Notes: generated by a model from the sequence alone, not told the origin. 64,000 nt of DNA from Novosphingobium sp. IK01 (GCF_033242265.1 NZ_BTFW01000001.1:310001-374000), one strand, 5' to 3'. Shown: positions 41,949-52,375, counted from the first letter of the stretch. Translations and numbers: made by a program.

Positions 41949-42680
41949 ATGGATCAAGCCGAACGGATTTTGCGTCGCGACCTGGCCAATTTCTACCATC
42001 TGGTCGACTATTTTGGTTGGGGCGAACTGATCTTCAACCATATTTCCGTGCGGCTGCCGGGGCGGGATGCCTATCTGGTCAACCCCTTCGGCCTGAACTA
42101 CACCGAAATCACCCCTGACAACCTGCTCACGGTCAATGTCGACGGGCAATTGGTCGGGACGTCAGACTATGCCGCCAATCCCGCCGGTTTCGCGCTGCAT
42201 GGGGCGATCCACAGCCATCGACATGATGTGAATTGCGTGGCGCATACCCATTCCATCGCAGTTTCCGCCGTGGCGATGAAAGAGGGGGGCTTTGATCACA
42301 ACAACTTCTATGGCGCACAACTGATCGGACGGGTGGGGTATCATGATTTCGAGGGTATCACCCTCTTCGCCGACGAGCGCCCGCGCATGGTGGCAAGCCT
42401 TGGGCAGAAGCATGTGCTGGTGTTGCGCAACCACGGCATTGCGGTGTGCGAACGCGACATTCCCTCCACTTTCTTTCTGCTCTGGATCGCCCAGCGCGCC
42501 GCCGAGGTGCAATGCGCGGCTGGTCAGATTCCGGGTCCTGACCGCCAGATCGGCGAGGAGATCGCCGCGCGCTGCAAGGCTTCTGCCGAAAGCCTGACGC
42601 AGAGCGGGCGGGCTGCACAAATGGTCTTTGACAGTCAGGTGCGGGCCATGCGGGTGAAGCATCCGGTAGACTGGGCGTGA
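41949..42680 (+). CDS. class II aldolase/adducin-family protein
   Basis: 243 residues. The metal-binding region IHSHRHDVNCVAHTHS and downstream VLVLRNHGIAV are the class II aldolase signature. The length is that of the adducin-domain subgroup with aldolase or epimerase activity. It is preceded by a perfect copy of the island operator, so it may split the pathway product. The final 40 residues (RAAQMVFDSQVRAM) are common in this subgroup. A weak hairpin (AGCCCG/CGGGCT) lies after the stop. Confidence 0.85.
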   Translation: MDQAERILRRDLANFYHLVDYFGWGELIFNHISVRLPGRDAYLVNPFGLNYTEITPDNLLTVNVDGQLVGTSDYAANPAGFALHGAIHSHRHDVNCVAHTHSIAVSAVAMKEGGFDHNNFYGAQLIGRVGYHDFEGITLFADERPRMVASLGQKHVLVLRNHGIAVCERDIPSTFFLLWIAQRAAEVQCAAGQIPGPDRQIGEEIAARCKASAESLTQSGRAAQMVFDSQVRAMRVKHPVDWA

Positions 42681-42802
42681 TGATCGGCTGAAAAATTGCT
42701 GATCATCAGATTTGTGAAGGCCCGGAGCCCGTTTTTACAAGCGGGCTTCCGCAACACGCGTGATTTGCGTCCGGCCTGAGCGGCCCTCGATCTGCCAGCT
42801 TG

Positions 42803-43042
42803 TCAGTCTACCAGAAGGGCGATGGCGAGGTAGATCAGAATCAGCGAGCCGAAGCCGATCAGCGTGCCCGCGATCCACGCGATGCGAACCAGCGTGACAT
42901 CGACATCGAGGGCATTGGCCATCCCTGCGCAGACACCGAAAATCTTGCGGTTCTGCCGGTCGAGGTGAAAGCCGCTGCGCCCTTTTGAGCCGGCGGCGGG
43001 GCGCACGGGGTCGCGAGTCTCGAAGCGCAGGTCGCTCATCAT
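42803..43042 (-). CDS. PspC-domain protein
   Basis: 79 residues from ATG 43042. After a 30-residue polar start, RKIFGVCAGMANALDVDVTL and a hydrophobic span (LIGFGSLILIYLAIALLV) form the PspC domain. These proteins sit in the inner membrane and take part in envelope-stress sensing. It is coupled by overlap to a 46-residue gene upstream. No other psp gene is present. Confidence 0.85.
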   Translation of the reverse strand: MMSDLRFETRDPVRPAAGSKGRSGFHLDRQNRKIFGVCAGMANALDVDVTLVRIAWIAGTLIGFGSLILIYLAIALLVD

Positions 43043-43179
43043 GCCATCTCCGAAAGGGTGGTGCTCAAAGTGGTGTGGGCGGCCGGGTTGGAGACGGTCT
43101 GGCCGATCAGGGTCAGCGAAAGGGCGAGGGCGGCAAAAGCTGCGAGGCTGCGGTTGGCGAGGGTGGAAAGCGAAGTCAT
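43039..43179 (-). CDS. 46-aa small exported/membrane peptide
   Basis: 46 residues from ATG 43179, with AGGGAG about nine bases upstream; it overlaps the PspC start. A basic/Ser-Thr-rich N-terminus is followed by a hydrophobic segment (LAAFAALALSLTLIG) and a short polar tail. It reads as a signal-anchored peptide or small stress protein. Conserved overlap with a PspC gene suggests a functional pair. Confidence 0.6.
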   Translation of the reverse strand: MTSLSTLANRSLAAFAALALSLTLIGQTVSNPAAHTTLSTTLSEMA

Positions 43180-43575
43180 CTTGGTAAACTCCCTGTTTGT
43201 CTGGTGGCGCGGGCGGTGGTGCCCGGCGGATGCACAAGGCAATGCAGGAGGCGTGCCAAACCGTAAAAATGGCGGATTTCCGCGAGGCTGAAAAAATATT
43301 TGCACGACATCGGACTTGCCCGCCGCCAAAAATTGGGAAAATTTGCCGATTGTTTGGCGTGGATGTTCGCGAAATAAGGGGGCGAGTCCCGTCTTGCGCA
43401 GGCCGCAACGGTGATCTGGCGCGATTGCGGCTTTGTTCTTGCAATTTTCCGCGAGGTGGCCTATTTGCACATTCATCCCGACATTGTGAAAGGCAGATGC
43501 GGGCTGGCGCCGGAAGGGGCCGGCGCGAAAAGGCATTTCCTGCACGGTGTTCAGGAGCGGGTCATTGGAGACGGC
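43180..43575. other. intergenic region, divergent promoters
   Basis: 396 bases between the PspC unit and rimP. Promoters of both should be here. AT-rich stretches occur at 43286-43350 (AAAAAATATTTGC). No gene, RNA or hairpin of note was found. Confidence 0.4.
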
Positions 43576-44178
43576 ATGACGGATATTGCGCGGATCATCG
43601 AGATTGTTGAGCCCGAGGTGAAGGCATTGGGCTTCGATCTCGTGCGCGTGCGCCTTTACGGCAAGAGCGAAGTGGGCGACGAGGAGCATACGCTTCAGAT
43701 CATGGCCGAGCGGCCCGAGACCGGGCAGCTGGTGATCGAGGATTGCGCCGCGCTCTCGCACCGTATCTCCGACAAGATCGACGCGCTCGAAGAGGCTGGT
43801 GAAATGCTGATCGAGGAGGCCTATCGCCTCGAGGTCAGCTCGCCGGGGATCGACCGTCCGCTCACCCGTCCCAAGGATTTTGCCGCCTGGATCGGTCACG
43901 AGGCGCGGGTCGAACTGGCCGAGCTGCTCGACAACCGCAAGCGCTTCCGTGGCGATCTGGTGGCCTTCGACGAAGCGGCCGGGGTGATCTCGATCGAGGA
44001 TGATGGCGCTGTGTTCGCGGTGCCTTTCGCGCTCGTCACCAATGCCAAGCTGATCCTGACGGACAAGCTGATCGCTGCCTCGCGCCCTGTCGATGCCAGT
44101 GGCGTCGATGAGGAAGATTTCGAAGACGAAGACGTTTCGGCTCAATCCGCCGCATTTCTTGAGGAACAGGAAGACTAA
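43576..44178 (+). CDS. rimP: ribosome maturation factor RimP
   Basis: 200 residues from ATG 43576 with TTGGAG upstream. The N-terminal RimP domain includes GFDLVRVRLYG and LEVSSPGIDRPLTRPKDF, followed by the SH3-like C-terminal domain. An acidic tail (DEEDFEDEDVS) is longer than in E. coli. It acts in assembly of the 30S subunit. It is the first gene of the nusA operon. Confidence 0.95.
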   Translation: MTDIARIIEIVEPEVKALGFDLVRVRLYGKSEVGDEEHTLQIMAERPETGQLVIEDCAALSHRISDKIDALEEAGEMLIEEAYRLEVSSPGIDRPLTRPKDFAAWIGHEARVELAELLDNRKRFRGDLVAFDEAAGVISIEDDGAVFAVPFALVTNAKLILTDKLIAASRPVDASGVDEEDFEDEDVSAQSAAFLEEQED

Positions 44179-44181
44179 GAC

Positions 44182-45867
44182 ATGGCCAGTGCGATTTCCG
44201 CCAACCGTGCCGAGCTGCTGGCAATTGCCAACGCGGTCGCCGCCGAAAAGATGATCGACAAGTCCATCGTGATCGAAGCGATGGAAGAAGCGATCCAGAA
44301 GTCGGCGCGCAACCGCTATGGTGCCGAGAACGACATCCGCGCCAAGCTGGACCCGCGTTCGGGCGACCTGCGTCTGTGGCGCGTCGTCGAAGTGGTCGAG
44401 CATGTCGAGGACTACTTCAAGCAGGTCGACCTCAAGCAGGCCGAGAAGCTCCAGCCCGGTGCCAAGGTCGGCGATTTCATCGTCGATCCGCTGCCCCCGG
44501 TGGATCTGGGCCGCATCGACGCCCAGTCGGCCAAGCAGGTGATCTTCCAGAAGGTCCGTGACGCCGAGCGCGACCGTCAGTACGATGAATTCAAGGACCG
44601 CGCGGGCGAGATCATCACCGGCGTGATCAAGTCGGTCGAATTCGGCCATGTGATCGTCAACCTGGGCCGCGCCGAAGGCGTGATCCGCCGCGACCAGCAG
44701 ATCCCGCGCGAAGTGCCGCGCGTGGGCGAGCGCGTGCGGGCGCTGATCCTCAAGGTCGAGCGCCAGAACCGCGGTCCACAGATCTTCCTGAGCCGCGCGC
44801 ACCCCGAGTTCATGAAGAAGCTCTTCGCGCAGGAAGTGCCCGAAATCTACGATGGCATCATCGAGATCAAGGCCGCTGCCCGCGATCCGGGCAGCCGTGC
44901 CAAGATCGGCGTGATCAGCCGCGACAGCTCGATCGACCCGGTCGGCGCCTGCGTCGGCATGAAGGGCAGCCGCGTTCAGGCCGTCGTGCAGGAAATGCAG
45001 GGCGAAAAGATCGACATCATTCCCTGGAGCGAAGACGCTGCGACGTTCGTGGTCAACGCGCTCCAGCCCGCCACCGTCAGCCGCGTGGTGATCGACGAGG
45101 AAGAAAGCCGTATCGAGGTGGTCGTCCCCGACGATCAGCTCAGCCTGGCGATCGGTCGTCGTGGTCAGAACGTGCGCCTGGCTTCCGCGCTCACCGGTTC
45201 GGCCATCGACATCATGACCGAGGCCGAGGCGAGCGAAAAGCGTCAGAAGGAATTCTCGGAACGCTCGAAGACGTTCGAGGAAGAGCTCGACGTTGACGAA
45301 ACCCTCTCGCAGTTGCTCGTCGCCGAAGGCTTCAGCGAACTGGAAGAAGTGGCCTATATCGACATCAGCGAGCTGGCGACGATCGAAGGCTTCGACGAGG
45401 AGCTGGCGACCGAGCTTCAGAACCGTGCGCTCGAAGCGCTCGAACGCCGCGAGGAAGGCCAGCGCGAGGAACGCCGCGCGCTGGGCGTCGAGGATGCCCT
45501 GGCCGAGCTGCCGCACATGACCGAGGCCATGCTGGTCACGCTCGGCAAGGCCGGGATCAAGACCCTCGACGATCTGGCCGACCTTGCCACCGACGAACTG
45601 ATCGCCAAGAAGCGCGGCACCGACCAGCGCCGTCGCAACAACGATCGTCGCGACCGGGACCGCTCGGACCGTCAGGACGACAAGGGCGGCGTTCTGGGCG
45701 AATATGGCCTGAACGAAGAGCAGGGCAACGAGATGATCATGGCCGCTCGCGCGCACTGGTTCGACGATGAACCGGCTGCTGGCGAAGCCGTCGCTGAAGA
45801 TGTGGCGACTGGCGAAACCGCCGCCACCGAAACTGAGGAGGCCGCCAATGCGGAATCCTCGCAATGA
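44182..45867 (+). CDS. nusA: transcription termination/antitermination factor NusA
   Basis: 561 residues. N-terminal RNAP-binding domain (1-130), S1 domain (about 135-200), two KH domains (GACVGMKGSRVQAVVQEM; LSLAIGRRGQNVRLAS) and an acidic C-terminal repeat region with an alphaproteobacterial extension. It is three bases after rimP. The last 20 bases overlap the ylxR start. Confidence 0.96.
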   Translation: MASAISANRAELLAIANAVAAEKMIDKSIVIEAMEEAIQKSARNRYGAENDIRAKLDPRSGDLRLWRVVEVVEHVEDYFKQVDLKQAEKLQPGAKVGDFIVDPLPPVDLGRIDAQSAKQVIFQKVRDAERDRQYDEFKDRAGEIITGVIKSVEFGHVIVNLGRAEGVIRRDQQIPREVPRVGERVRALILKVERQNRGPQIFLSRAHPEFMKKLFAQEVPEIYDGIIEIKAAARDPGSRAKIGVISRDSSIDPVGACVGMKGSRVQAVVQEMQGEKIDIIPWSEDAATFVVNALQPATVSRVVIDEEESRIEVVVPDDQLSLAIGRRGQNVRLASALTGSAIDIMTEAEASEKRQKEFSERSKTFEEELDVDETLSQLLVAEGFSELEEVAYIDISELATIEGFDEELATELQNRALEALERREEGQREERRALGVEDALAELPHMTEAMLVTLGKAGIKTLDDLADLATDELIAKKRGTDQRRRNNDRRDRDRSDRQDDKGGVLGEYGLNEEQGNEMIMAARAHWFDDEPAAGEAVAEDVATGETAATETEEAANAESSQ

Positions 45868-46612
45868 GACGCTGAGCGCCGGAAGGCCGCAGGACCGTCC
45901 GGCAAGGCGCTCTGACGCCTCGCCGGAGCGGAAATGTATTCTCACCGCTGTCCATGACGGGCGGGATGCCTTGCTGCGGCTGGCGATCTCGCCCGAGGGG
46001 CTGGTTCTTCCCGATCCGCTCGCGCGTGCCCCCGGGCGCGGCGCGTGGATCGGCGTGAACCGTGCAGACCTTGAAATCGCCCTTGCCAATGGCAAACTGA
46101 AGGGTGCCTTGGCGCGCGCCTATAAAGGCGCGCCGCTGACCATCCCTGACAACCTTGCCGACCGTATCGAGCAGGCGCTGACCCGTGCCTTGCTGGATCG
46201 ATTCGGGATCGAACTGCGATCGGGCAATCTGGTGTTGGGAACCGAAAAGATTGCCCAGGCAGCCCGTTCGGGCGCGATTGCCTGGCTGGGTCATGCCTGC
46301 GACGCCGGCACCGATGGTGTGGGCAAGCTGGGACAGGCCTGGCGGGTGGGCGAAATGGCCGAGGGATCGGGCAAGATGGGCATCATCTTGCCGCTGGACC
46401 GCGCGGCGTTGTCTGTGGCATTGGGCCGCGACAACGTCGTTCACCTTGGCGTCACCGATGCGGGCGCTGCAGCGCGTATTGCCGGGCCTTTGGCCCGTCT
46501 GATGCACTTTCTCGGGTCTGCGACGCCGGACGGGCCACCTGGTGGCCTGGCCGAAGCCGCACGACCGGCCGCGCATGCGGCGAACGATGATATTGATACG
46601 AAGGGCGAATGA
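45848..46612 (+). CDS. ylxR: YlxR/DUF448 RNA-binding protein fused to L7Ae-like domain
   Basis: 254 residues. N-terminal DUF448 (about 25-100) with the PGRGAWIGV signature. A C-terminal segment contains RSGAIAWLGHACDAGTDGVG, which resembles the ribosomal L7Ae-like region found in alphaproteobacterial YlxR proteins. The protein starts inside the nusA gene, which may couple their translation. It ends one ATGA overlap before infB. Confidence 0.85.
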   Translation: MRNPRNETLSAGRPQDRPARRSDASPERKCILTAVHDGRDALLRLAISPEGLVLPDPLARAPGRGAWIGVNRADLEIALANGKLKGALARAYKGAPLTIPDNLADRIEQALTRALLDRFGIELRSGNLVLGTEKIAQAARSGAIAWLGHACDAGTDGVGKLGQAWRVGEMAEGSGKMGIILPLDRAALSVALGRDNVVHLGVTDAGAAARIAGPLARLMHFLGSATPDGPPGGLAEAARPAAHAANDDIDTKGE

Positions 46613-49278
46613 GTTCGATGAGCGATAGCGACAAGAAGCCGACACTGGGCCGCAGGCCACTGGGCCTGAAGACCGCAGTGGAAGCCGGAGAGGTCAAGCA
46701 GACCTTCAGCCATGGTCGCACCAACAAGGTGGTGGTCGAGGTGAAGCGCCGCAAGCTGGTGCAGGGCGGTCAGGCCGCCGCGCCGGCAGCGCCCGCGCCT
46801 GCTGCCCCGGCGGCACCCCGTCCGGCGGCCCGTGCCCCGATCGTCCCGCCGCCGCCGCCGCCGGTGTCGCCTGCTGCCTCGCGCGAGACGCGCCAGGAAT
46901 TGCAGGCCCGTCTGCTGCGTCAGGCTGAAGAAGCGCGTCTGGCCGCCCTTGAGGCAGCCAACCGTCGCGAGCAGGAAGAACGCCTGCGTGCGATCGAGGA
47001 AGAACGCCGCCGCGCCGAGGAAAACCGCGCTGCTGCCGGTGAAGCGGCCGCCGCTGCGGCCCAGCAGGCTGCCGAAGCCGTCGTCGCGGAAGCGGCCCCC
47101 GTGGTTGCCGAACCGGCCCCGGCTCCTGTTGCGCAGGCTCCTGCCGCCGCCGCTCCGGCGCCGGTCGAGGCCGCCAAGCCTGCTGCTGCGGCCCCTGCCG
47201 CTCCGGTTGCGGCCGCTCCGGCTGCTGCTGCTGCCCCGGCCGCGCCCGCAGCGCGTCCTGCTGCGCCTGCGGCGGCCATTCCCGCGCCGCGCCGCTTCAC
47301 CCCGGTTGTTGCGCCCAAGCGTCCCGAACCGCCCAAGAAGCCTGCCCACGCCCCGCGCGACAAGAACACCAACGACCGTCGCCAGGCTGGCAAGCTGACC
47401 GTCACCCGCGCCCTCAACGAGGACGAGGGCGCCCGCGCCCGTTCGCTCGCCGCGCTCAAGCGCGCCCGCGAAAAGGAACGCCGTGCGCACTTCGCCGGGC
47501 AGACCCAGCAGCGTGAAAAGCAGGTGCGCGACGTGATCGTGCCCGAGGCGATCACCGTGCAGGATCTGGCCAACCGCATGGCCGAAAAGGCTGCGGATCT
47601 GATCAAGGCGCTGTTCAAGATGGGCATGATGGTCACCATCAACCAGACCATCGACCAGGACACGGCCGAACTGCTGGTGACCGAATTCGGCCACAACATC
47701 CAGCGCGTGAACGAAAGCGATGTCGACATCGACAGTGCTTCTGACGTCGACGCCGAAACCACGCTCAAGGCGCGTCCCCCCGTGGTTGCGATCATGGGCC
47801 ACGTCGACCACGGCAAGACCAGCCTGCTCGACGCGCTGCGCGGCACCGATGTGGTGCGCGGCGAAGCGGGCGGCATCACGCAGCACATCGGCGCCTACCA
47901 GATCAAGACCAAGGGCGGTGACTACATCACCTTCCTCGACACGCCGGGCCACGAAGCCTTCACCGAAATGCGCATGCGCGGGGCGAATGTCACCGACATC
48001 GTGATCCTGGTGGTGGCCGCTGACGATGGCATCATGCCCCAGACGATCGAGGCCATCCATCACACCAAGGCCGCTGGCGTGCCGATGATCGTGGCGATCA
48101 CCAAGAGCGACAAGCCCGAGGCGAACCCGCAGAAGATCCGCGAGCGCCTGCTTGAGCATGAAGTCATCGTCGAAGAGATGTCGGGCGACGTGCAGGACGT
48201 GGAAGTCTCGTCGAAGACCGGCGCCGGTCTCGAGACGCTGATCGAGAAGATCCTGCTCCAGGCTGAATTGATGGAACTGCGCGCCAACCCCGATCGCGCC
48301 GCCGAAGCGACCGTGATCGAGGCCAAGCTCGACAAGGGCAAGGGGCCGCTGGCCACTGTCCTGATCAACCGTGGCACGCTCCATGTCGGCGACATTCTGG
48401 TTGTCGGCACCCAGTCGGGCCGCGTGCGCGCCATGCTCGACGACAAGGGCCGTCAGGTGAAGTCGGCGCCGCCCTCGCTGCCGGTCGAAGTGCTGGGCAT
48501 CGGCGGCGTGCCGATGGCCGGTGACACGCTGACCGTCGTCGAGAACGAGGCCCGTGCCCGCGAAGTGGCCGCCTACCGTCAGGAAAAGGCGACTGCCAAG
48601 CGCACCGCCGTGGCCCCGTCGAGCCTCGAGAACATGTTCTCGGCGCTGGCCGCCAAGCAGACCGTCATCGAATATCCGGTGGTGATCAAGGCGGACGTGC
48701 AAGGGTCGACCGAAGCCATCGTCAATGCACTCAACCGCCTCTCGACCGACGAGATCAAGGTGCGCGTGCTGCATTCGGGCGTGGGCGCCATCACCGAAAG
48801 CGACGTGGGCCTGGCCCAGGCTTCGGGTGCGCCGATCGTCGGCTTCAATGTCCGTCCCAACGCCAAGGCGCGCGAGCTGATCGAGCGCAACAAGGTGCGG
48901 ATGAAGTACTTCGACGTGATCTACCAGCTCACCGACGACATCGCCAAGGAGATGGCGGGCGAGCTGGGTCCGGAACGCATCGAAACGGTCGTGGGCCGCG
49001 CCGAGGTCAAGGAAGTCTTCCCCGCGGGCAAGAAGGACAAGGCTGCCGGTCTGCTCGTGCTCGAAGGCTATATCCGCAAGGGCATCTACGCGCGTCTTAC
49101 CCGCAACGACGTTATCGTCAGCAAGACGACGATTGCTTCGCTGCGTCGCTTCAAGGACGACGTGGCCGAAGTGCGCGCCGGTCTGGAATGCGGTGTGGTC
49201 CTTACGGACACCAACGACATCAAGGCGGGCGACACGCTCGAAGTGTTCGAGGTCGAAGAGCGCGAACGCACGCTCTGA
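46609..49278 (+). CDS. infB: translation initiation factor IF-2
   Basis: 889 residues from ATG 46609; ATG 46618 is an alternative. A variable Ala/Pro-rich N-terminal extension to about 240 is followed by the IF2N-like part and the G domain. GTP motifs: GHVDHGKTS (397-405), DTPGHEAF and TKSD. The domain II and C-terminal domains complete the protein ([20 protein letters not shown]). It ends with a hairpin terminator. The ATGA overlap couples it to ylxR. Confidence 0.96.
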   Translation: MSSMSDSDKKPTLGRRPLGLKTAVEAGEVKQTFSHGRTNKVVVEVKRRKLVQGGQAAAPAAPAPAAPAAPRPAARAPIVPPPPPPVSPAASRETRQELQARLLRQAEEARLAALEAANRREQEERLRAIEEERRRAEENRAAAGEAAAAAAQQAAEAVVAEAAPVVAEPAPAPVAQAPAAAAPAPVEAAKPAAAAPAAPVAAAPAAAAAPAAPAARPAAPAAAIPAPRRFTPVVAPKRPEPPKKPAHAPRDKNTNDRRQAGKLTVTRALNEDEGARARSLAALKRAREKERRAHFAGQTQQREKQVRDVIVPEAITVQDLANRMAEKAADLIKALFKMGMMVTINQTIDQDTAELLVTEFGHNIQRVNESDVDIDSASDVDAETTLKARPPVVAIMGHVDHGKTSLLDALRGTDVVRGEAGGITQHIGAYQIKTKGGDYITFLDTPGHEAFTEMRMRGANVTDIVILVVAADDGIMPQTIEAIHHTKAAGVPMIVAITKSDKPEANPQKIRERLLEHEVIVEEMSGDVQDVEVSSKTGAGLETLIEKILLQAELMELRANPDRAAEATVIEAKLDKGKGPLATVLINRGTLHVGDILVVGTQSGRVRAMLDDKGRQVKSAPPSLPVEVLGIGGVPMAGDTLTVVENEARAREVAAYRQEKATAKRTAVAPSSLENMFSALAAKQTVIEYPVVIKADVQGSTEAIVNALNRLSTDEIKVRVLHSGVGAITESDVGLAQASGAPIVGFNVRPNAKARELIERNKVRMKYFDVIYQLTDDIAKEMAGELGPERIETVVGRAEVKEVFPAGKKDKAAGLLVLEGYIRKGIYARLTRNDVIVSKTTIASLRRFKDDVAEVRAGLECGVVLTDTNDIKAGDTLEVFEVEERERTL

Positions 49279-49308
49279 TCGATTCGATCCATTCTGCAAA
49301 GCTGGCTG

Positions 49309-49344
49309 GGCGCCCATTCCGCAAGGAGTGGGCGCCTTGCTTTT
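49309..49344 (+). terminator. infB Rho-independent terminator
   Basis: GGCGCCCATTCC-GCAA-GGAGTGGGCGCC, a 12-bp stem with one wobble pair, followed by TTGCTTTT. It lies 31 bases after the stop. Confidence 0.85.
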
Positions 49345-49407
49345 GCATGGGCAACTTGCTTGCGGAACGGTACAAGAGGACCGGTTCTTCGCATTGTGGG
49401 GTGTGCC

Positions 49408-49635
49408 ATGAAGAAAGGGTGGCTTGATCGTCTGCCGGGACTGGCTTGGAGTGTCAGTCTTGTCTTGCTGGTTGTGGCTGTGGCCATGGCACGTTGGGCC
49501 AGGCCAGACGCGGATCTGGCGATTACGGTTTTCGGGCGCGCCAGTGCCGCGCTGGCGCTGGCCGGGGTAGGCGTGCTGGTATGGCGTGCGGTTGTTTCCC
49601 GGCGCGGCACCAAGCGCAAGGTTCTTCCCCGATAA
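49408..49635 (+). CDS. small membrane protein of unknown function
   Basis: 75 residues from ATG 49408. Two membrane spans are visible (about 9-28, WSVSLVLLVVAVAMAR; and 41-57) with a basic tail (SRRGTKRKVLPR). It lies between the infB terminator and rbfA. No family is recognised. Confidence 0.5.
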   Translation: MKKGWLDRLPGLAWSVSLVLLVVAVAMARWARPDADLAITVFGRASAALALAGVGVLVWRAVVSRRGTKRKVLPR

Positions 49636-49686
49636 TCGGTGTTCCCGTCTGGAACTGGCGCGCGGGATGCCCCATATAGGGCGGCA

Positions 49687-50112
49687 ATGAACCGTCAGTC
49701 TGCCTCTCCCGAACAACGCTCGGTCCGCCTGCTCAAGGTCGGCGAGCAAGTGCGCCACGTCATTTCCGAGCTGCTCACCCGCCAGCAGGTCCACGATGAC
49801 GTGCTCAGCGCCCATACCGTCTCGGTCACCGAAGTGCGCATGTCGCCCGACTTGCGCCATGCCACCGTCTTCGTGAAGTCGCTGCTGGGCACCGACGAGG
49901 AGATCGTGCTCAAGGCCCTGCGCACCCACACGGCCTTCTTCCAGAAGGAAGTGGCCGGGCGCCTCAAGCTCAAGTATGCCGCCCGGATCAAGTTCCTGGC
50001 CGACGAGAGCTTCGACGAGGCGTTCCGCATCGATGCCCTGCTCGCCGATCCGCGCGTTCGTCGCGATCTGGAAGAGGGTGAAGAGACCTCCGGGGACGAA
50101 TCCGAGGGCTGA
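49687..50112 (+). CDS. rbfA: ribosome-binding factor A
   Basis: 141 residues from ATG 49687. [38 protein letters not shown] and [17 protein letters not shown] are the RbfA KH-like core. It is needed for 30S maturation. The gene starts the rbfA-tdk-M50-truB-rpsO run. Confidence 0.95.
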   Translation: MNRQSASPEQRSVRLLKVGEQVRHVISELLTRQQVHDDVLSAHTVSVTEVRMSPDLRHATVFVKSLLGTDEEIVLKALRTHTAFFQKEVAGRLKLKYAARIKFLADESFDEAFRIDALLADPRVRRDLEEGEETSGDESEG

Positions 50113-50131
50113 GCGCCCTTGGCAGCAGCCC

Positions 50132-50722
50132 ATGGCCAAGCTCTATTTCTATTATGCGGCCATGAACGCGGGCAAGTCGACCAACTTGCTCCAGGCCGAT
50201 TTCAACTATCGCGAACGCGGCATGGCCACGATGCTGTGGACCGCCGCGATCGATGACCGTACCGGGGCTGACGGGCATGCGATTGCCAGTCGCGTCGGGC
50301 TCCATGCCGATGCCCATCGTTTCGGGCCCGAAACCGATCTGCGGGCGGAAGTTCTCGCCGAACAGGGGAAGGGGCCTCTGGCTTGCGTGCTGGTCGATGA
50401 GGCGCAGTTCCTCACCCGCGCGCAAGTCTGGCAACTGGCCGATCTGGCTGACCGGGCAGGCCTGCCTGTACTGTGCTATGGCTTGCGGACCGACTTTCAG
50501 GGCGAATTGTTCGAAGGGGCTGCCGCGCTGCTCGGGCTGGCCGATTCGCTGATCGAGTTGAAAGCGGTCTGCCACTGCGGGCGCAAGGCGACAATGAACT
50601 TGCGCGTTGACGCTGAAGGCCGTGCCGTGCGCGAAGGCGCGCAGACCGAGATCGGCGGCAACGAGCGCTATCTTTCCCTCTGCCGCGCCCATTTCAGCGC
50701 GGCCCTGGATCTGCACCGATGA
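50132..50722 (+). CDS. tdk: thymidine kinase
   Basis: 196 residues. P-loop AMNAGKST, the lid region, [15 protein letters not shown] and a zinc-binding CHCGRKA with a second pair in SLCRAHF. It phosphorylates thymidine for the salvage pathway. It is intact and slightly overlaps the peptidase start. Its place between rbfA and truB is unusual in other bacteria. Confidence 0.93.
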   Translation: MAKLYFYYAAMNAGKSTNLLQADFNYRERGMATMLWTAAIDDRTGADGHAIASRVGLHADAHRFGPETDLRAEVLAEQGKGPLACVLVDEAQFLTRAQVWQLADLADRAGLPVLCYGLRTDFQGELFEGAAALLGLADSLIELKAVCHCGRKATMNLRVDAEGRAVREGAQTEIGGNERYLSLCRAHFSAALDLHR

Positions 50723-51411
50723 TGGATACCCTTTATGCGCTGGCCACGCTGGCCGTGCCGATGATCGTGGCCATCGTGTTCCACGAGGTCGCCCACGGCC
50801 GCATGGCGCGCCTGCTGGGCGACCGGACGGCCGAGCGCCTCGGGCGGCTCAGTTTCAATCCGCTGCGCCATGTCGATCCGGTCGGGACGGTGCTTTTGCC
50901 GGGCATGCTGGCGCTGGCCCATGCGCCGGTGTTTGGCTGGGCCAAGCCGGTTCCGGTCGATGTCAGTGGCCTGCCACGCCCGCGTCAGGCGATGATGCTG
51001 GTGGGGGCCGCAGGGCCGGCGATGAATTTCGCGCTGGCGCTGCTGGCCTCGGTGGCGCTGGGGCTGGAGGCGCGGTTTCTTTCCGCGCCGGGCGTGATCG
51101 GGCAGTTCGTGGCCGACAATCTCGTCAACTTTCTGGCGATCAACCTCTTTCTGGGCAGCTTCAACCTGATCCCGCTGCCCCCGTTCGATGGTTCGCATAT
51201 CGTCGAGGGGCTGCTGCCGACGGCGCTGGCGGATCGCTACGCGCAGTTGCGGCGTCTGGGCATGCCGCTGGTGCTGCTCCTCTTGGTGATCCTGCCCTGG
51301 CTGGCGCCGCGTTTCGATCTCGTGCGTCTGGTCCTGGCGCCGCCCGTGCTGTGGCTGGGCGGACAATTCCTCGCGCTTGCCTCGCTGGTCGCAGGGCACC
51401 CGATCTCCTGA
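50719..51411 (+). CDS. M50-family site-2-type metalloprotease
   Basis: 230 residues, about six membrane spans. The zinc motif is HEVAH (residues 22-26), and the third ligand motif is [12 protein letters not shown]. The family is the SpoIVFB/YwhC group of intramembrane proteases. It may process a sigma-factor regulator, but no substrate is next to it. ATGA overlap with tdk. Confidence 0.88.
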   Translation: MMDTLYALATLAVPMIVAIVFHEVAHGRMARLLGDRTAERLGRLSFNPLRHVDPVGTVLLPGMLALAHAPVFGWAKPVPVDVSGLPRPRQAMMLVGAAGPAMNFALALLASVALGLEARFLSAPGVIGQFVADNLVNFLAINLFLGSFNLIPLPPFDGSHIVEGLLPTALADRYAQLRRLGMPLVLLLLVILPWLAPRFDLVRLVLAPPVLWLGGQFLALASLVAGHPIS

Positions 51412-51475
51412 GGAATTGCGGGCAGGCAGGGATTGCCGGCTGACAGGGGGCGATGCGCAAGCTAGGGCGCGGGCA

Positions 51476-52375
51476 ATGGCAAACGGCTGGATCATTCTCG
51501 ACAAGCCGCTCACGCTGGGATCGACCCAGGGTGTGGCGGCGGTAAAGCGCAACGCGCGCACGCGCGGCCTTGGCAAAGTGAAAGTGGGGCACGGCGGCAC
51601 GCTCGACCCGCTGGCGACCGGCGTGCTGCCGATTGCCGTGGGCGAGGCGACCAAGCTGTGCGGGCGGATGCTCGACGCCAGCAAGACTTATGCCTTCACG
51701 GTCGCGTTCGGAACGGAGACCGACACGCTCGACCTTGAAGGCGCCGTGATCGGGCAAAGCGCGGTACGGCCCGCGCGCGCGGCGCTCGACGCCGTTCTGC
51801 CGACGTTTACCGGCCCGATTGCGCAAGTTCCGCCTGCCTATTCGGCGCTCAAGGTCGATGGCGAGCGTGCCTATGATCTGGCGCGGGCAGGGCACGAGGT
51901 CGTGCTGGCCTCGCGCAACGTGACGATCCACACCTTGCGCGTGCTGGAAACGGCGGGGCCGGACGATGCCCTGGAAAGCGCCACGCTCGAAGCCCATGTC
52001 TCGAAAGGCACCTATATCCGCAGCCTCGCGCGCGACATCGCGCTGGCACTGGGAACGCGCGGTCATGTCACCATGCTGCGCCGCCTGAAGGCAGGGCCGT
52101 TCACGCTCGATCAGGCGATTTCGCTGGACAAATTGAACGAATGGGGCCAAGGCGCCCCCTTCGAGAACGTAATCTTGCCGCTGGAGGCAGGGCTGGTCGA
52201 CATCCCGGCTCTTGACCTCGACCCCGAACAGGCAAGGGCGGTCCAGCAGGGCCGTGTTCTGGCGGGGTTGCCCTTTTCCGACGGGCTGTGGTGGGCGCGA
52301 TGCGGCGGCAAGCCGGTGGCGCTGGTCATGCTTGCGGACGGCGCCTTGCGCGTCGAACGGGGTTTCAACCTGTAA
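51476..52375 (+). CDS. truB: tRNA pseudouridine-55 synthase
   Basis: 299 residues. GHGGTLDPLATGVLPI contains catalytic Asp44. TFTGPIAQVPPAYSALKVDG and SKGTYIRSLARDIALALG are the remaining TruB core, followed by the C-terminal PUA-like part. It modifies U55 in the T-loop of tRNA. It is 21 bases upstream of rpsO. Confidence 0.96.
   Translation: MANGWIILDKPLTLGSTQGVAAVKRNARTRGLGKVKVGHGGTLDPLATGVLPIAVGEATKLCGRMLDASKTYAFTVAFGTETDTLDLEGAVIGQSAVRPARAALDAVLPTFTGPIAQVPPAYSALKVDGERAYDLARAGHEVVLASRNVTIHTLRVLETAGPDDALESATLEAHVSKGTYIRSLARDIALALGTRGHVTMLRRLKAGPFTLDQAISLDKLNEWGQGAPFENVILPLEAGLVDIPALDLDPEQARAVQQGRVLAGLPFSDGLWWARCGGKPVALVMLADGALRVERGFNL

Noticed and set aside
48094..48113. Unusual IF-2 G4 motif TKSD instead of NKID
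   Set aside because: T-K-x-D is an accepted variant of the [NT]KxD guanine-specificity motif, so it is not evidence for a defect.
46441..50139. A 1232-codon reverse open frame opposite infB and rbfA
   Set aside because: Shadow of infB/rbfA, with low-complexity Gly/Arg stretches that mirror the Ala/Pro-rich IF-2 linker.
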